DNA from: an uncultured Opitutales bacterium | Lineage (GTDB): Bacteria; Verrucomicrobiota; Verrucomicrobiia; Opitutales; Intestinicryptomonadaceae | NCBI GenBank assembly: GCA_900548185.1 | Contig: URJJ01000006.1 | Coordinates: 1-64,000 of the forward strand | Direction of reading: 5' to 3' | DNA length: 64,000 nucleotides | Shown: piece by piece, positions 9,546-19,245 of the stretch | Position numbering within the stretch: position 1 is the stretch's first letter | Layout of the letters: each line of letters begins with the position of its first letter | Notes under the pieces: generated by a model | What the model saw: the letters and a program-made list of their open reading frames with translations, nothing else | Told to the model about the DNA's origin: nothing | Database searches by the model: none | Position numbers and translations under genes: made by a program

Positions 9546-10369
9546 TCTTTGGCTGTATTGTTTTTTAGGATTAAATCCAGTTCGTCCGCCCTGCCCTTGA
9601 AGGCGGGGGGCCTCTTTTCAAAAAAGGCGCGGATGCCCTCCTCGTAGTCGTCCCCGTCGTACACGGCGCGCCGCCACGCCTGCATTCGCTCGAACCGCTC
9701 GGCCGAAAGCGAGGCGCGGGCCTTCATTATCAGGGAAAACTGGCGCTTTATGGCGCTCATCGCCAGGACGGAGTTGCCGCGCATCTTGTCGAGGAGCTTT
9801 TCATTCAAAACCTCCATCAGCTTCCCGGAGGGGGCGACGTAATTTACAAAGCCCATGTTGTAGGCGTCCTGCGCGGTTATCGGGGAGGCCGTGAAAAACA
9901 TCTCCTTGGCCTTGTTGAGGCTCATGGCGTTTACAAAGTGCATTAGCCCCGAAGCGTTGTAGGGGATTCCGATTTTGGCGGGGGTTATGGCAAAGGTCGC
10001 GTTTTCGTCGGCCACTATCATGTCGCAAACCGTGCACAGGTCGCAGGCCCCGCCCCACACGCCGCCCTCCACCAGGGCGATGACCGGCACGCGGGCGTCC
10101 TCAACGGCCCTCAGCAGATGCTCCATCGGGACCGAGTACGACAGCGGGTCGCGGCTGCGCTTGGGAAGCTCCGAAATGTCGTGGCCCGCGCTCCACACCC
10201 TGGAGCCCTCGGGCGCCCTCAGCACTATCGCAAAAATATCCTCGGAGGCGAGGGACGCGAAAGCGTCCACCATCTCGCGGCAAAGGCGCCCGCTCAGGCA
10301 GTTAAGCTTAGAACCGCGCATCTCCAAAAATGCGACGCGCCCGTCCACGCGGCAATCGACAAGTTCCAT
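9542..10369 (-). CDS. scpB: Methylmalonyl-CoA decarboxylase, crotonase family
   Basis: Decarboxylates methylmalonyl-CoA to propionyl-CoA. The sequence follows E. coli ScpB (YgfG) closely: VLRAPEGSRVWSAGHDI, RDPLSYSVP, VEGGVWGGA (oxyanion-hole Gly), FTASPITAQDA and the tail RRAVYDGDDYEEG. From ATG 10369 it has 275 residues, beginning MELVDCRVDGRVAF. The frame opens earlier at a GTG (10441), but that 24-residue extension has no family counterpart, so the ATG is preferred although its ribosome-binding site is weak. First gene of scpB-mutA-mutB. The E. coli operon order differs (scpA, argK, scpB, scpC), and here the CoA-transferase ScpC and ArgK are absent. Confidence 0.92.
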   Translation of the reverse strand: MELVDCRVDGRVAFLEMRGSKLNCLSGRLCREMVDAFASLASEDIFAIVLRAPEGSRVWSAGHDISELPKRSRDPLSYSVPMEHLLRAVEDARVPVIALVEGGVWGGACDLCTVCDMIVADENATFAITPAKIGIPYNASGLMHFVNAMSLNKAKEMFFTASPITAQDAYNMGFVNYVAPSGKLMEVLNEKLLDKMRGNSVLAMSAIKRQFSLIMKARASLSAERFERMQAWRRAVYDGDDYEEGIRAFFEKRPPAFKGRADELDLILKNNTAKE

Positions 10370-10715
10370 AAGGCAAAAAACGGCGCCCCCGCCGCCCCTC
10401 TCACCAGGCAACAGAAACGCATCGAAATCCAAATATCCCACATTCCCCCCCCTTCGTCAAACCTTTTTAAACGTTTCCCCAAAACCCGCCGAAACGCAGA
10501 AAACGCGCCGGGCTGCCGGGATGCCGGATGCGCGCCGTCCGCTGCGGCCCGTCCCCCTCCAAGGCCCCTTCGCGCAAGAAACGCCCCCTGCCCGGCGTGC
10601 CGCAGACGCCACGCCACGGAGGCGCCCCGGCGGCAAAAACCTTCCAAAAACCGCCCCAATATAAAAATTAGATTGAAAAAAAGCCGAAAACCTGAAAAAG
10701 TTGACCGCGTTTTAA
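10370..10715. other. Divergent intergenic region between scpB and the structured leader
   Basis: GC-rich from 10442 to 10650, then AT-rich (10660-10715) with TTGACC at 10701. It should hold the scpB promoter on the minus strand. I looked for a cobalamin riboswitch for the B12-dependent operon and did not see the conserved B12 box. No gene recognised. Confidence 0.4.
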
Positions 10716-10895
10716 GTCTGCATGCCTCAAACGGCCTTCTTGGCATATGAACTTATTTGTAAACAGGGCCGAGGGAACTTGGAAACGCAAAGTTTAGGCG
10801 CAATGCAGACGGCGGCCGGACACCTCGTGCGCGGGGATGGAGCGAGGCCGCGGACAAGCCGGCGGCGCCCGCCCCGCAGACGGGCGAACGGGCGC
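10716..10895 (+). ncRNA. Candidate structured leader RNA
   Basis: A perfect 8-bp closing helix (GTCTGCAT at 10716-10723 with ATGCAGAC at 10803-10810) encloses two inner hairpins: ATGCC/GGCAT, and a nested GCC...AACTT/AAGTT...GGC. Two more stems follow: GCGG..CCTCG/CGAGGCCGC (10812-10851), then GCGCCCG/CGGGCGC (10865-10895). It ends 65 bp before the start of the Arg/Gly-rich protein, so it could be its 5' leader or a separate small RNA. The sequence GGAAACGCAAAG recalls part of a c-di-GMP riboswitch, but the rest of that consensus is missing. High GC raises the chance of accidental stems. Confidence 0.35.
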
Positions 10896-10960
10896 GCAAG
10901 ACCGGGCTTAACATACAGCAACCATGCAAGAGAATCCCCGCGCGCACCGCAAAACACATC

Positions 10961-11917
10961 ATGGAAGAAAATACCGAAAAGAACGAGACGCAGACGCCCG
11001 CACAGGAAATAACGGAAGTCGAAAGCGTCTCGGTTGAAGTTGTCACGGCCGAATGCGAACAGACAAAGGCCGCCGAAGCCGAATGCCCCTGCGAAAAATC
11101 CGAAAGCCCCGCAGAAGCCTGCGCCCAGACGGAAAGGCAGAAGCCGCGCAAGAACCGCCGCAACAAGGGCGGGGCGTCAAAATCCTCGTCAGCCTCCTCC
11201 GCCGCCACGTGCGGGGAAATAGAAGACCCCTCCGCATTCAAGGAAAAGCTCAGCGGAAGCCATCTGGAAGGCTATGAAGGCGGCGAAGGCTCGCCCGAGG
11301 AAGATTTTGAACGCAGGGGCGAACGCAGGCCCCGCCGCGAGCGCGGGGAGCGCGGGGAAAGGGGCGAACGCCGGGAACGCAGGGGCGGACGCTTTGAAAG
11401 GGACCGCAGGTTTTCCAACGAAAGCCGCGAAGATGAGGCTCCGGCCGGAGCTCCGGCGGAAGGCGAGGCCGCCCCGGAGGCTGCGGATGCGCCGTCCGAA
11501 GAGGGGGAATCCCGCTCCGGGCCCGCTTTTGAAAAGCCCGAATTCAAGCCCCGCGCAGTCGAGGTTTCGCTCGACAAGCGCCCGAGCACGAGGAGGGAGC
11601 AGCCCAAGGCCGACTTCATTTCCTACTCGAGCGTAGAGGAGCCGAAAATCGGCATCCTCAACCGCATAAGGCGCCTCTTTGCCTCAATTTTCAAGAAGGA
11701 GAAGCCGGGCGGCGCCAGCTTCCGCAAAAACCGCAAGGGCGACTACAAGGGGCGCAAGGGCGGCGACCGCGGGCAGCGCAAGTTCAGCAACTCCAAGGGC
11801 GACTTCAAGAAGGGCGGCCAGCGCGGGGGCAGAAACTTCCGCCCCAACGGCAGGCGCCCCGAAAGGGGTTCGCAGAGGCAGGGACGCCCCGAAGGGGGAG
11901 CCCCGAAGCAGCCGTAA
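10961..11917 (+). CDS. Disordered, charged Arg/Gly/Glu-rich protein
   Basis: 318 residues and no recognised family. Residues 1-60 are acidic (MEENTEKNETQTPAQE). A strongly basic/acidic repeat of ERG/RRER type lies around residues 118-150. An Ala/Glu/Pro linker follows, then a short predicted amphipathic helix (IGILNRIRRLFASIFKKEK, ~228-246), and finally a Lys/Arg/Gly tail rich in KGG, RGG and RPNGRR. Such tails usually bind RNA or other polyanions, as in the C-terminal extensions of RNase E or DEAD-box proteins; this is analogy only. It ends 24 bp before murA on the same strand, so co-transcription is likely. A structured leader candidate precedes it. No good Shine-Dalgarno site was seen. Confidence 0.7.
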   Translation: MEENTEKNETQTPAQEITEVESVSVEVVTAECEQTKAAEAECPCEKSESPAEACAQTERQKPRKNRRNKGGASKSSSASSAATCGEIEDPSAFKEKLSGSHLEGYEGGEGSPEEDFERRGERRPRRERGERGERGERRERRGGRFERDRRFSNESREDEAPAGAPAEGEAAPEAADAPSEEGESRSGPAFEKPEFKPRAVEVSLDKRPSTRREQPKADFISYSSVEEPKIGILNRIRRLFASIFKKEKPGGASFRKNRKGDYKGRKGGDRGQRKFSNSKGDFKKGGQRGGRNFRPNGRRPERGSQRQGRPEGGAPKQP

Positions 11918-11941
11918 AGCGCAGCAGCCCGACGCCCCTAA

Positions 11942-13228
11942 ATGGACGCGATGCGAATAAAGGGCGGCGCGCGCCTCCGCGGCACGGTATCCGTGTCGGG
12001 GGCAAAAAACGCGTGCCTGCCAATGTTTGCCGCGGCGCTTCTGACAGACCAGAAGTGCGTCATAAAAAACGTGCCCGATTTGAGCGACGTGCGCTTCATG
12101 GCGCAAATCGTCGCCTCGCTCGGGGCGTCGGTTTCAAACCCGAGGCCGGGCGTGTGGGAGATAGAGGCAAAGAACGTCTCCCCCCGCGCGCCCTACGACC
12201 TCGTGAGGAAGATGCGCGCCAGCATCTGCCTGCTCGGCCCGCTTGCGGCCAGAATGAAAAAGGCAGAAGTTTCCATGCCCGGAGGCTGCGTCATAGGCGC
12301 GCGGCCGATAGACCTGCACATAAAGGGCCTGCGCGCCCTCGGATGTTCGGTTGAAATATCCGGCGGCTACCTGAACGTCGACGCGCGCCGTATGCGCGGA
12401 ACGCACATATTCCTCGGCGGCCGCTACGGGAGCACCGTCACCGGGACGGCGAACATACTGATGGCGTCCGTCTCGGCCCCCGGCTCAACCACAATCGAAA
12501 ACGCCGCATGCGAGCCGGAAATCGCCGACCTGTGCCGGATGCTTGTGAAGATGGGCGCGATAATAGACGGCATCGGCTCGCCCACTCTTGAAATTACCGG
12601 CGTCCCGCGCCTGGGGGGCGCGGAGCATTCCGTCCTCCCAGACAGGATAGAGGCAGGAACCTGGCTCATGGCGGCCCTTGCCACCAGGGGAGCGGTCTCC
12701 GTAAAGGGCGCCGTAAAGAAGGACCTGGCCGCCATGCTCGACATTCTCGAATCCGCCGGGGCGGTTTTTGAATACAAGTCAAAAAGCGAGATAGCCGTGA
12801 GCGGCGAGGGCCTGAAGCTCAGGCCGGTAGAAGCCATAACGATGCCCCACCCGGGATTTCCGACTGACCTTCAGGCGCAGCTTACGACGCTCATGACGCA
12901 GGTTCCGGGAATCTCGATTGTAACCGAGAGGATTTATCCGGAACGCTTCATGCACGTCTCAGAGCTCATGCGCATGGGGGCCGACATAGCCCGCGAGGGC
13001 GCAAGCGCGATAGTGCGCGGCAAGACGCCTCTTTCCGGCGCGCCCATAATGGCCTCCGACCTGCGCGCCTCCGCCGCCCTGCTCATAGCCGCGCTGTGCG
13101 CCAGGGGCGAGACTTTCATACAGCGCATATACCATCTGGACAGGGGCTACGAAAATATCGACAAAAAACTCGCCCTGCTCGGGGCGTCCGTCGAGAGGAT
13201 AAAGGACACCGACCTGCCCGAGCTATGA
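11942..13228 (+). CDS. murA: UDP-N-acetylglucosamine 1-carboxyvinyltransferase
   Basis: First committed step of peptidoglycan synthesis: transfers enolpyruvate from PEP to UDP-GlcNAc in the cytoplasm. 428 residues, the standard length. Residues K22-N23 in SGAKNACLP bind substrate. The catalytic loop is PGGCVIGARPIDLH with Cys116, so the enzyme is of the fosfomycin-sensitive Cys type. The C-terminal half has the FPTDLQAQ segment and the REGASAIVRGKTPLSGAPIM-like region. It starts 24 bp after the disordered protein. The beta-lactamase follows 122 bp later. Confidence 0.97.
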   Translation: MDAMRIKGGARLRGTVSVSGAKNACLPMFAAALLTDQKCVIKNVPDLSDVRFMAQIVASLGASVSNPRPGVWEIEAKNVSPRAPYDLVRKMRASICLLGPLAARMKKAEVSMPGGCVIGARPIDLHIKGLRALGCSVEISGGYLNVDARRMRGTHIFLGGRYGSTVTGTANILMASVSAPGSTTIENAACEPEIADLCRMLVKMGAIIDGIGSPTLEITGVPRLGGAEHSVLPDRIEAGTWLMAALATRGAVSVKGAVKKDLAAMLDILESAGAVFEYKSKSEIAVSGEGLKLRPVEAITMPHPGFPTDLQAQLTTLMTQVPGISIVTERIYPERFMHVSELMRMGADIAREGASAIVRGKTPLSGAPIMASDLRASAALLIAALCARGETFIQRIYHLDRGYENIDKKLALLGASVERIKDTDLPEL

Positions 13229-13350
13229 ATTCCCCGCGGGGGCCGGGCCGCCTGACGCGCGCAAAAGGCGGCGGCAGTCAAAGCCCGCGAAATGCCCGCG
13301 CGCATTGCAGCCTCGCCGCACCGCCCGCCTCTTACGGAAAATTTTGCAGT

Positions 13351-14334
13351 ATGAGAATAAGGAAAACCGTTTTCGCAATCCTCGCATCGCCCGCTGCAAC
13401 CCTGTGCGCAGCCGCGCTCTTTGCCGGCATATCCTCCGCCCGGGGCGCTCCGGCGGCGGGCGGGGCGCAGGGGATAGTCGAGAATATCGCGTCCGCTTCC
13501 GGCGCGTCCGTCGCAGTGGCGGCAGTCTGCGAAGGGGAAACCGTTGCCTCCCTGAACGCCGGAATGCGCGTCCCGCTCATGAGCGTATTCAAGTTCCACA
13601 CGGCGCTGGCATACCTCGACATGCTGTCGGAGCGGGGGGAGGACGCCCTCGGGAAAATCAGGGTGGAACCCGGCGACCTCCACAAAAACACCCACAGCCC
13701 GATGCGCGACAAAATGCCGCCGGACGGGTTTGAAATTTCCAGGGCTGACCTGCTCCGCTTCATGATATCGGAAAGCGACAACAACGCCTGCGACATCATA
13801 ATAAGGGAGTGCGGCGGAACCGGCGAAATAATGCGCAGGCTCGAACGCCTCGGCGACTGCGGGGACGCGCGCATATCGGCCGACGAAAACTCCATGCAGC
13901 TCGATGTCGAAAACCAGCGCCTAAACACCGCGACGGCGGAGGGCTGCGCGCGCCTGCTCGGCCGCTTTCTAAAAGGGGAGATACTGCCGCCCCGCTACGC
14001 CGGAATACTGAAAAAGGCCCTTGAGGATTGCGCGACAGGAAAGGACAAAATCCCGGCGGGCCTGCCCGAAACCGCCCCATCCGGACACAAGACCGGCTCA
14101 TCGTCCCGCCTGCCATCCGGAGTGAAAATAGCCGACAACGACCTCGGATTTGCCGAGCTTCCCGACGGGAGAATCCTCTGCATCGCAGTTTTTGTGACAG
14201 ATTCCAGACAAAGCGACGCGAAAAATGCGGCGACAATCGCAGAAATCACCCGCGCAGCCTGGGCGGACGCCTCACAAAACATGAAAGGCGCAACTCCCGG
14301 TGCGGCGCAGAATTCAGGCGCCGCGCGGGATTGA
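13351..14334 (+). CDS. bla: Class A beta-lactamase, subclass A2 (CfxA/CepA/PER-like)
   Basis: Hydrolyses beta-lactams in the periplasm. From ATG 13351 it has 327 residues with a signal peptide (MRIRKTVFAILASP to about SSARG, residue 32). The frame is open from 13096, but that stretch overlaps murA and is unrelated. Active-site elements are in order: S78-V-F-K81; SDN at 142-144; a general-base Glu near 179 in ADENSMQLDVENQ, the subclass A2 form of the omega loop; and K247-T-G-S. The segment ending DGRILCIAVFVTDS also matches the A2 group found in Bacteroidota. Whether the spectrum extends to cephalosporins cannot be judged from the sequence. No mobile element flanks it. Confidence 0.88.
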   Translation: MRIRKTVFAILASPAATLCAAALFAGISSARGAPAAGGAQGIVENIASASGASVAVAAVCEGETVASLNAGMRVPLMSVFKFHTALAYLDMLSERGEDALGKIRVEPGDLHKNTHSPMRDKMPPDGFEISRADLLRFMISESDNNACDIIIRECGGTGEIMRRLERLGDCGDARISADENSMQLDVENQRLNTATAEGCARLLGRFLKGEILPPRYAGILKKALEDCATGKDKIPAGLPETAPSGHKTGSSSRLPSGVKIADNDLGFAELPDGRILCIAVFVTDSRQSDAKNAATIAEITRAAWADASQNMKGATPGAAQNSGAARD

Positions 14335-14834
14335 ACACACTCCGGATTGCCCTCTTAAAAAGCCCGGCAAATAGGCCCTGAAAAAACGCCTGCCCGCACT
14401 ATGGCAGCCCGCAACCTTTCGCATTGCGCGCCCCGCTACGCGCATAAACTGCATTTGCGCCCCAGCCTGCGCCCGCATTCAAGACGCGCATTTGCGCAAT
14501 GCGTCCCCAAAGCCGAACCTGCCGCAGGGGAATCTGAAGCGGCCATGCCAATCTTTCGGACGCGGACGGGCCCGCCTACCCTTCCCCCCAATCCAGCCTT
14601 GCGGATGCAAAAAAACAAAGAATTAAAACCCGGACGCCCAAGGCCGTGGCTGGCAGGCGGCAGACCGTCGTTTTCCATTTACCGCCCCCTGCCCGAAAAA
14701 TAATCCCCCCACCCTATCGTGGCGTGGAGCGAAAACCACAGATTAAAATCTGAAAAACCCAATATAATTCATTAAAAATCATCAACATACAACCCTTGTA
14801 TTATATTTTTTCTTTTTGGATTTTAAAATATCTG
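14335..14834. other. Gene-free region with a sharp fall in GC
   Basis: GC-rich to about 14700, then abruptly AT-rich into the DUF3800 gene. The open frames in the GC-rich part have no protein-like features. The composition break at ~14700 marks the left edge of an AT-rich islet. Confidence 0.6.
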
Positions 14835-14840
14835 TATAAT
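14835..14840 (+). promoter_or_regulatory. -10 element upstream of the DUF3800 gene
   Basis: A perfect TATAAT, 48 bp before the ATG. A TTGGAT lies only 13 bp upstream of it, so no well-spaced -35 is present. Confidence 0.35.
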
Positions 14841-14888
14841 TTTTAATCTAAAATTTGAGAAAAAAAATGTTCGGTTTTTTACGCATAT

Positions 14889-15557
14889 ATGGATGACATA
14901 GATAAAGATATACTTTACATATTTATTGATGAGGCGGGAAATTTTGACTTCAGCGCGAATGGAAGTAAATATTTTATGATTGGCTCACTGGCAAAGCGAC
15001 GACCCTTTGCCGCATATAACGAGCTGGTTAAATTGAAATACGATATAATCGAATCTGGGCTGGAAATCGAATATTTTCACGCAACCGAAGATAAACAAAA
15101 TACGCGTGACAAGGTTTATGAAATAATAAAAAGAAATCTGATTGGATGTAAAATTGTCGCAACAATTATTTCAAAAAATAAGACAAATCCAATCATGCGC
15201 CCTCCCGAAAAAATCTATTCAGAACTGTTGGGGCACAGTATAAGAAAGACGCTTGAATTAGAGAAGGTAGAAACCATAAAAGAGGTGATTATCTTTACGG
15301 ACAGCATTCCGGCAAAACGACAAATGATGAAGAAGGCAATAAAGACGACGCTCTCAAGAATGTTGCCAGACACTGTACGATACCGTATATATCATCATGC
15401 ATCAAAATCTAATTTGGACCTTCAGATTGCCGACTACTTCACATGGGCAATTCAAAGAAAATGGGAACGAAACGACGCGCGCTCTTACGCGCTTATAAAA
15501 GATGCAATACGCTCTGAAACGGATTTGCTTCAACATGAGCTCACAACATACTACTAA
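14889..15557 (+). CDS. DUF3800 family protein
   Basis: 222 residues. Begins MDDIDKDILYIFIDEAGNFD; the YIFIDEAG strand with acidic residues is the hallmark of DUF3800, a family with a predicted RNase H-like fold. Other family features are FHATED (~residue 60), IIFTDS (~137) and the C-terminal LQIADYFTWAIQRKWE block. Acidic residues at each position could coordinate metal, but no activity is established. Its AT content is far above that of its neighbours and it stands alone with its own hairpin terminator, so it is probably horizontally acquired. DUF3800 genes often occur in phage, plasmid and defence neighbourhoods. The pairing with a neighbour expected of a toxin-antitoxin unit is not seen. 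Confidence 0.8.
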   Translation: MDDIDKDILYIFIDEAGNFDFSANGSKYFMIGSLAKRRPFAAYNELVKLKYDIIESGLEIEYFHATEDKQNTRDKVYEIIKRNLIGCKIVATIISKNKTNPIMRPPEKIYSELLGHSIRKTLELEKVETIKEVIIFTDSIPAKRQMMKKAIKTTLSRMLPDTVRYRIYHHASKSNLDLQIADYFTWAIQRKWERNDARSYALIKDAIRSETDLLQHELTTYY

Positions 15558-15565
15558 AAAAATGA

Positions 15566-15628
15566 CCTCCCCTGCTATCCTTTCGGAAGAACTCCATGAG
15601 TTCTTATCACAGGGGAGGAACCTTTTTT
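15566..15628 (+). terminator. Composite two-tier hairpin terminator of the DUF3800 gene
   Basis: Outer perfect stem CCTCCCCTG (15566-15574)/CAGGGGAGG (15610-15618) with an inner perfect stem AAGAACTC-cat-GAGTTCTT, then AACC and six T. It starts 8 bp after the DUF3800 stop. It is much longer than the other terminators here. Confidence 0.8.
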
Positions 15629-15910
15629 AAATTTTATTTGTTGGCAACAGAGAAATCGGAAAATTTTGAAAAATTCAATAAGAAAATTAATAAAAAACAG
15701 CAATCTTTAATCCCGCCCCCAAACGCTTCGGGCGGCATGTCTGATTGGGCGTCCGCAGAATAATTTCGGATTAAGCCCGGCATTTCCAAGCAAAATCGGC
15801 CCCCCAAAAAAACGTCCGCGCAAAGTGCGGGCGGCAAAAAAGCCGAGACGGAAACGCAGCCGGCGCGCCCCATCCGCGGCCTTAAAAACATGCGCCATGC
15901 AACCGGCGTC
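15629..15910. other. Right edge of the AT-rich islet and glnB downstream region
   Basis: AT-rich to ~15710, then GC-rich again. A CCGCCC/GGGCGG hairpin at ~15713-15735 lies downstream of glnB (minus strand) but has no T-tract. No gene recognised. Confidence 0.4.
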
Positions 15911-17176
<1,266 letters not shown>

Positions 17177-17895
17177 TCCGGCACGGGATTCCGTAGGTTT
17201 CCCCGAGTAAGCCCGCGTCCATAGCCTCCCGGGCAGGGGCGCAAGCCGTCACCCGGCCGGACTTCATAAGCGCGATTCTGTCCGCGTAGGCGGCCGCCAG
17301 GTTCGGGTCGTGGAGGACAGCGACGACGGCGCAGCCGCGCGACGCGAGCGAACGGGCAGCCGCAAGGATGAGGTGGGCGTGGGCGGGGTCGAGGCCGGCG
17401 GAGGGCTCGTCGAGAAGCAGGAGCTTGCCGGAGCATTCCGGCCCTATCTGGGCGAGGGCGCGGGCGAGCTGCACCCGGCGCTTTTCGCCGCCTGAAAGGC
17501 GCGTGTAGAGCCTGCCCTCAAATCCGGAAAGCCCGGCCAGGGCCAGGCATTGGCGCGCGATTTCGACATCGGCGCAGGAGGCTGAAAAGCCGCCGTAAAC
17601 GTACCTTCCAAGGAGCGCCGTCTCAAGGACGGTCGAATCGAAGCAGAATTCCGGCTCCTGTTCGAGGACTGCCCTTATCTTTGCAAGGCCGCGCGGCGAG
17701 TATGAGCCGACATCCCGCCCGGAGATTGCAACCGAGCCCGACGACGGCCTCTCAAGGCCGCTTGCCACCTTTAAAAGCGTGCTCTTTCCGGCCCCGTTTG
17801 CCCCCAGAACCGCAGTGAACTCCCCTGAGGCCACGGAAAGCGACGCCCCGTCCAGCACCCGGCGCGAGCCGTAAGAAAACGATGCGTCGCGAATT

Positions 17896-18885
17896 TCAAG
17901 CATTCCTCGCCCTCCGGAGCAAAAACATGAAAAACGGCGCGCCTATCAGGGCGGTTACCACGCCTATCGGAACGTTGTCCCCGGGTGTGAGCAGGCGCGA
18001 GGCCAAATCTGAAAAAGTGACGAGACAGGCCCCGCCCAGGGCGCAAAGCGGAAGCAGCCTGCGGTTGTCGGGGCCAGAGGCGAGGCGCGCCATGTGCGGA
18101 ACCACCAGGCCGACAAAGCCTATTATGCCGCAGATTGAAACGGACGCCGCAGTGAGCGCGGCCGCGCAAAACATGGCGAGAAACTGAAGCCTGTCCGCGT
18201 CGGCCCCGGAGTGGTAGGCGCCCTCGCGGCCGAGAAGAAGCATGTTGAGCCCGCGTGCGTTTGCCATCAGAACGCCCCACGCCGCACAAGATATGGCAGC
18301 AGAAAGGGCTATCCCGCCCCACGAGCAGTTGTCGAGAGAGCCGAGGGTCCAGAATATGAAGCCCTTCAGCCCCGCCTCGCGCGCCGAATACATCGCAAAG
18401 CCGACCAGAGCCCCGCAAAACGCGTTCACCGCTATCCCCGCAAGCAGCATTGAAAACGCGGAAACCCTGCCGTTTATGCGCCCCAGGCGCCATATCGCGG
18501 CCGCAGCCGCAATGCCGAAAACCATGGCGCCCGCCTGTATCGGCAAGAGCGCCGACGAAAATACGCAGACGGAGAGGGCCGCCCCCAAAGCCGCGCCGGA
18601 GCTTACGCCCGTTATCGAGGGGTCAGCCAGCGGATTTCTGAAAAGGCTCTGCATCGCGGCCCCCGCAGACGCCAAAGAGGCCCCCACCAGCGCCCCCGCC
18701 GCGAGCCTCGGGAGCCTTATGTGGAATACGGCGGCGGAGGCCGTCTCGCTCCCGCCCATGCCGGACAATACAGACAGCACCTCCCAAAATCCGAGTTTGA
18801 GGGACCCTGTGCACATCGAAAATGCGGCCAGTGCCGCCAGCGCGAGCGCAAGGGCAATGAAAACCGCCGAAAAGCGCAGCCTCAC
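17896..18885 (-). CDS. FecCD-family ABC transporter permease
   Basis: Inner-membrane permease with about 9-10 hydrophobic segments over 329 residues. Characteristic features are ALVGASLASAGAAMQSLFRNPLADPSITG, close to the N-terminus, and the coupling-helix region VGLVVPHMAR (~240). The family imports ferric siderophores, haem or vitamin B12. It lies 14 bp downstream of infA on the same strand, so it is probably read through from the infA promoter. Confidence 0.92.
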   Translation of the reverse strand: MRLRFSAVFIALALALAALAAFSMCTGSLKLGFWEVLSVLSGMGGSETASAAVFHIRLPRLAAGALVGASLASAGAAMQSLFRNPLADPSITGVSSGAALGAALSVCVFSSALLPIQAGAMVFGIAAAAAIWRLGRINGRVSAFSMLLAGIAVNAFCGALVGFAMYSAREAGLKGFIFWTLGSLDNCSWGGIALSAAISCAAWGVLMANARGLNMLLLGREGAYHSGADADRLQFLAMFCAAALTAASVSICGIIGFVGLVVPHMARLASGPDNRRLLPLCALGGACLVTFSDLASRLLTPGDNVPIGVVTALIGAPFFMFLLRRARNA

Positions 18886-18899
18886 CCCCGGCCTCCGGC

Positions 18900-19169
18900 T
18901 TACCGCCTCCTCGGCCCGTAACTGCGCATCGGGGCGCGGCGCGGGGGAAGCTCGGTGTTGCGCATGCGGTAGACGATGCGCGCCTTTTCGATGTCCTGCG
19001 GGGTCATCTCCATCTTGACTCTGTCGCCGACCGTGAGCTTGATGAAATTCTTGCGGAGCTTCCCCGAAATGTGGGCTAGCACCACGTGGCCGTTCGGCAG
19101 TTCGACCCTGAACATTGTGCCGGGAAGAACCGACACCACTTTACCTTCTACTTCTACGCAGTCTGACAT
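18900..19169 (-). CDS. infA: Translation initiation factor IF-1
   Basis: Binds the 30S A site during initiation. 89 residues. The OB-fold core has [35 protein letters not shown] and [10 protein letters not shown]. It carries a basic C-terminal extension of about 17 residues ([15 protein letters not shown]) beyond the usual ~72. It is first in the infA-permease-ATPase set and divergent from tadA across a 76-bp AT-rich region that should hold both promoters. Confidence 0.95.
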   Translation of the reverse strand: MSDCVEVEGKVVSVLPGTMFRVELPNGHVVLAHISGKLRKNFIKLTVGDRVKMEMTPQDIEKARIVYRMRNTELPPRRAPMRSYGPRRR

Positions 19170-19245
19170 TTAATATATTGATATTTTTACGCTAATTCTT
19201 TCTATTTGTGTTTTTTATACCGCCCTAGTCAAGAAATTAAGCGCG

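Noticed and set aside
10370..10715. Cobalamin riboswitch for the mutase operon
   Set aside because: The conserved B12 box and its flanking helices were not found on the minus strand.
10769..10792. GGAAACGCAAAG similar to part of the c-di-GMP-I riboswitch
   Set aside because: The conserved AGGGCAAACC arm and the second helix partner are missing, so the match is too short. It is kept only as an unclassified structured candidate.
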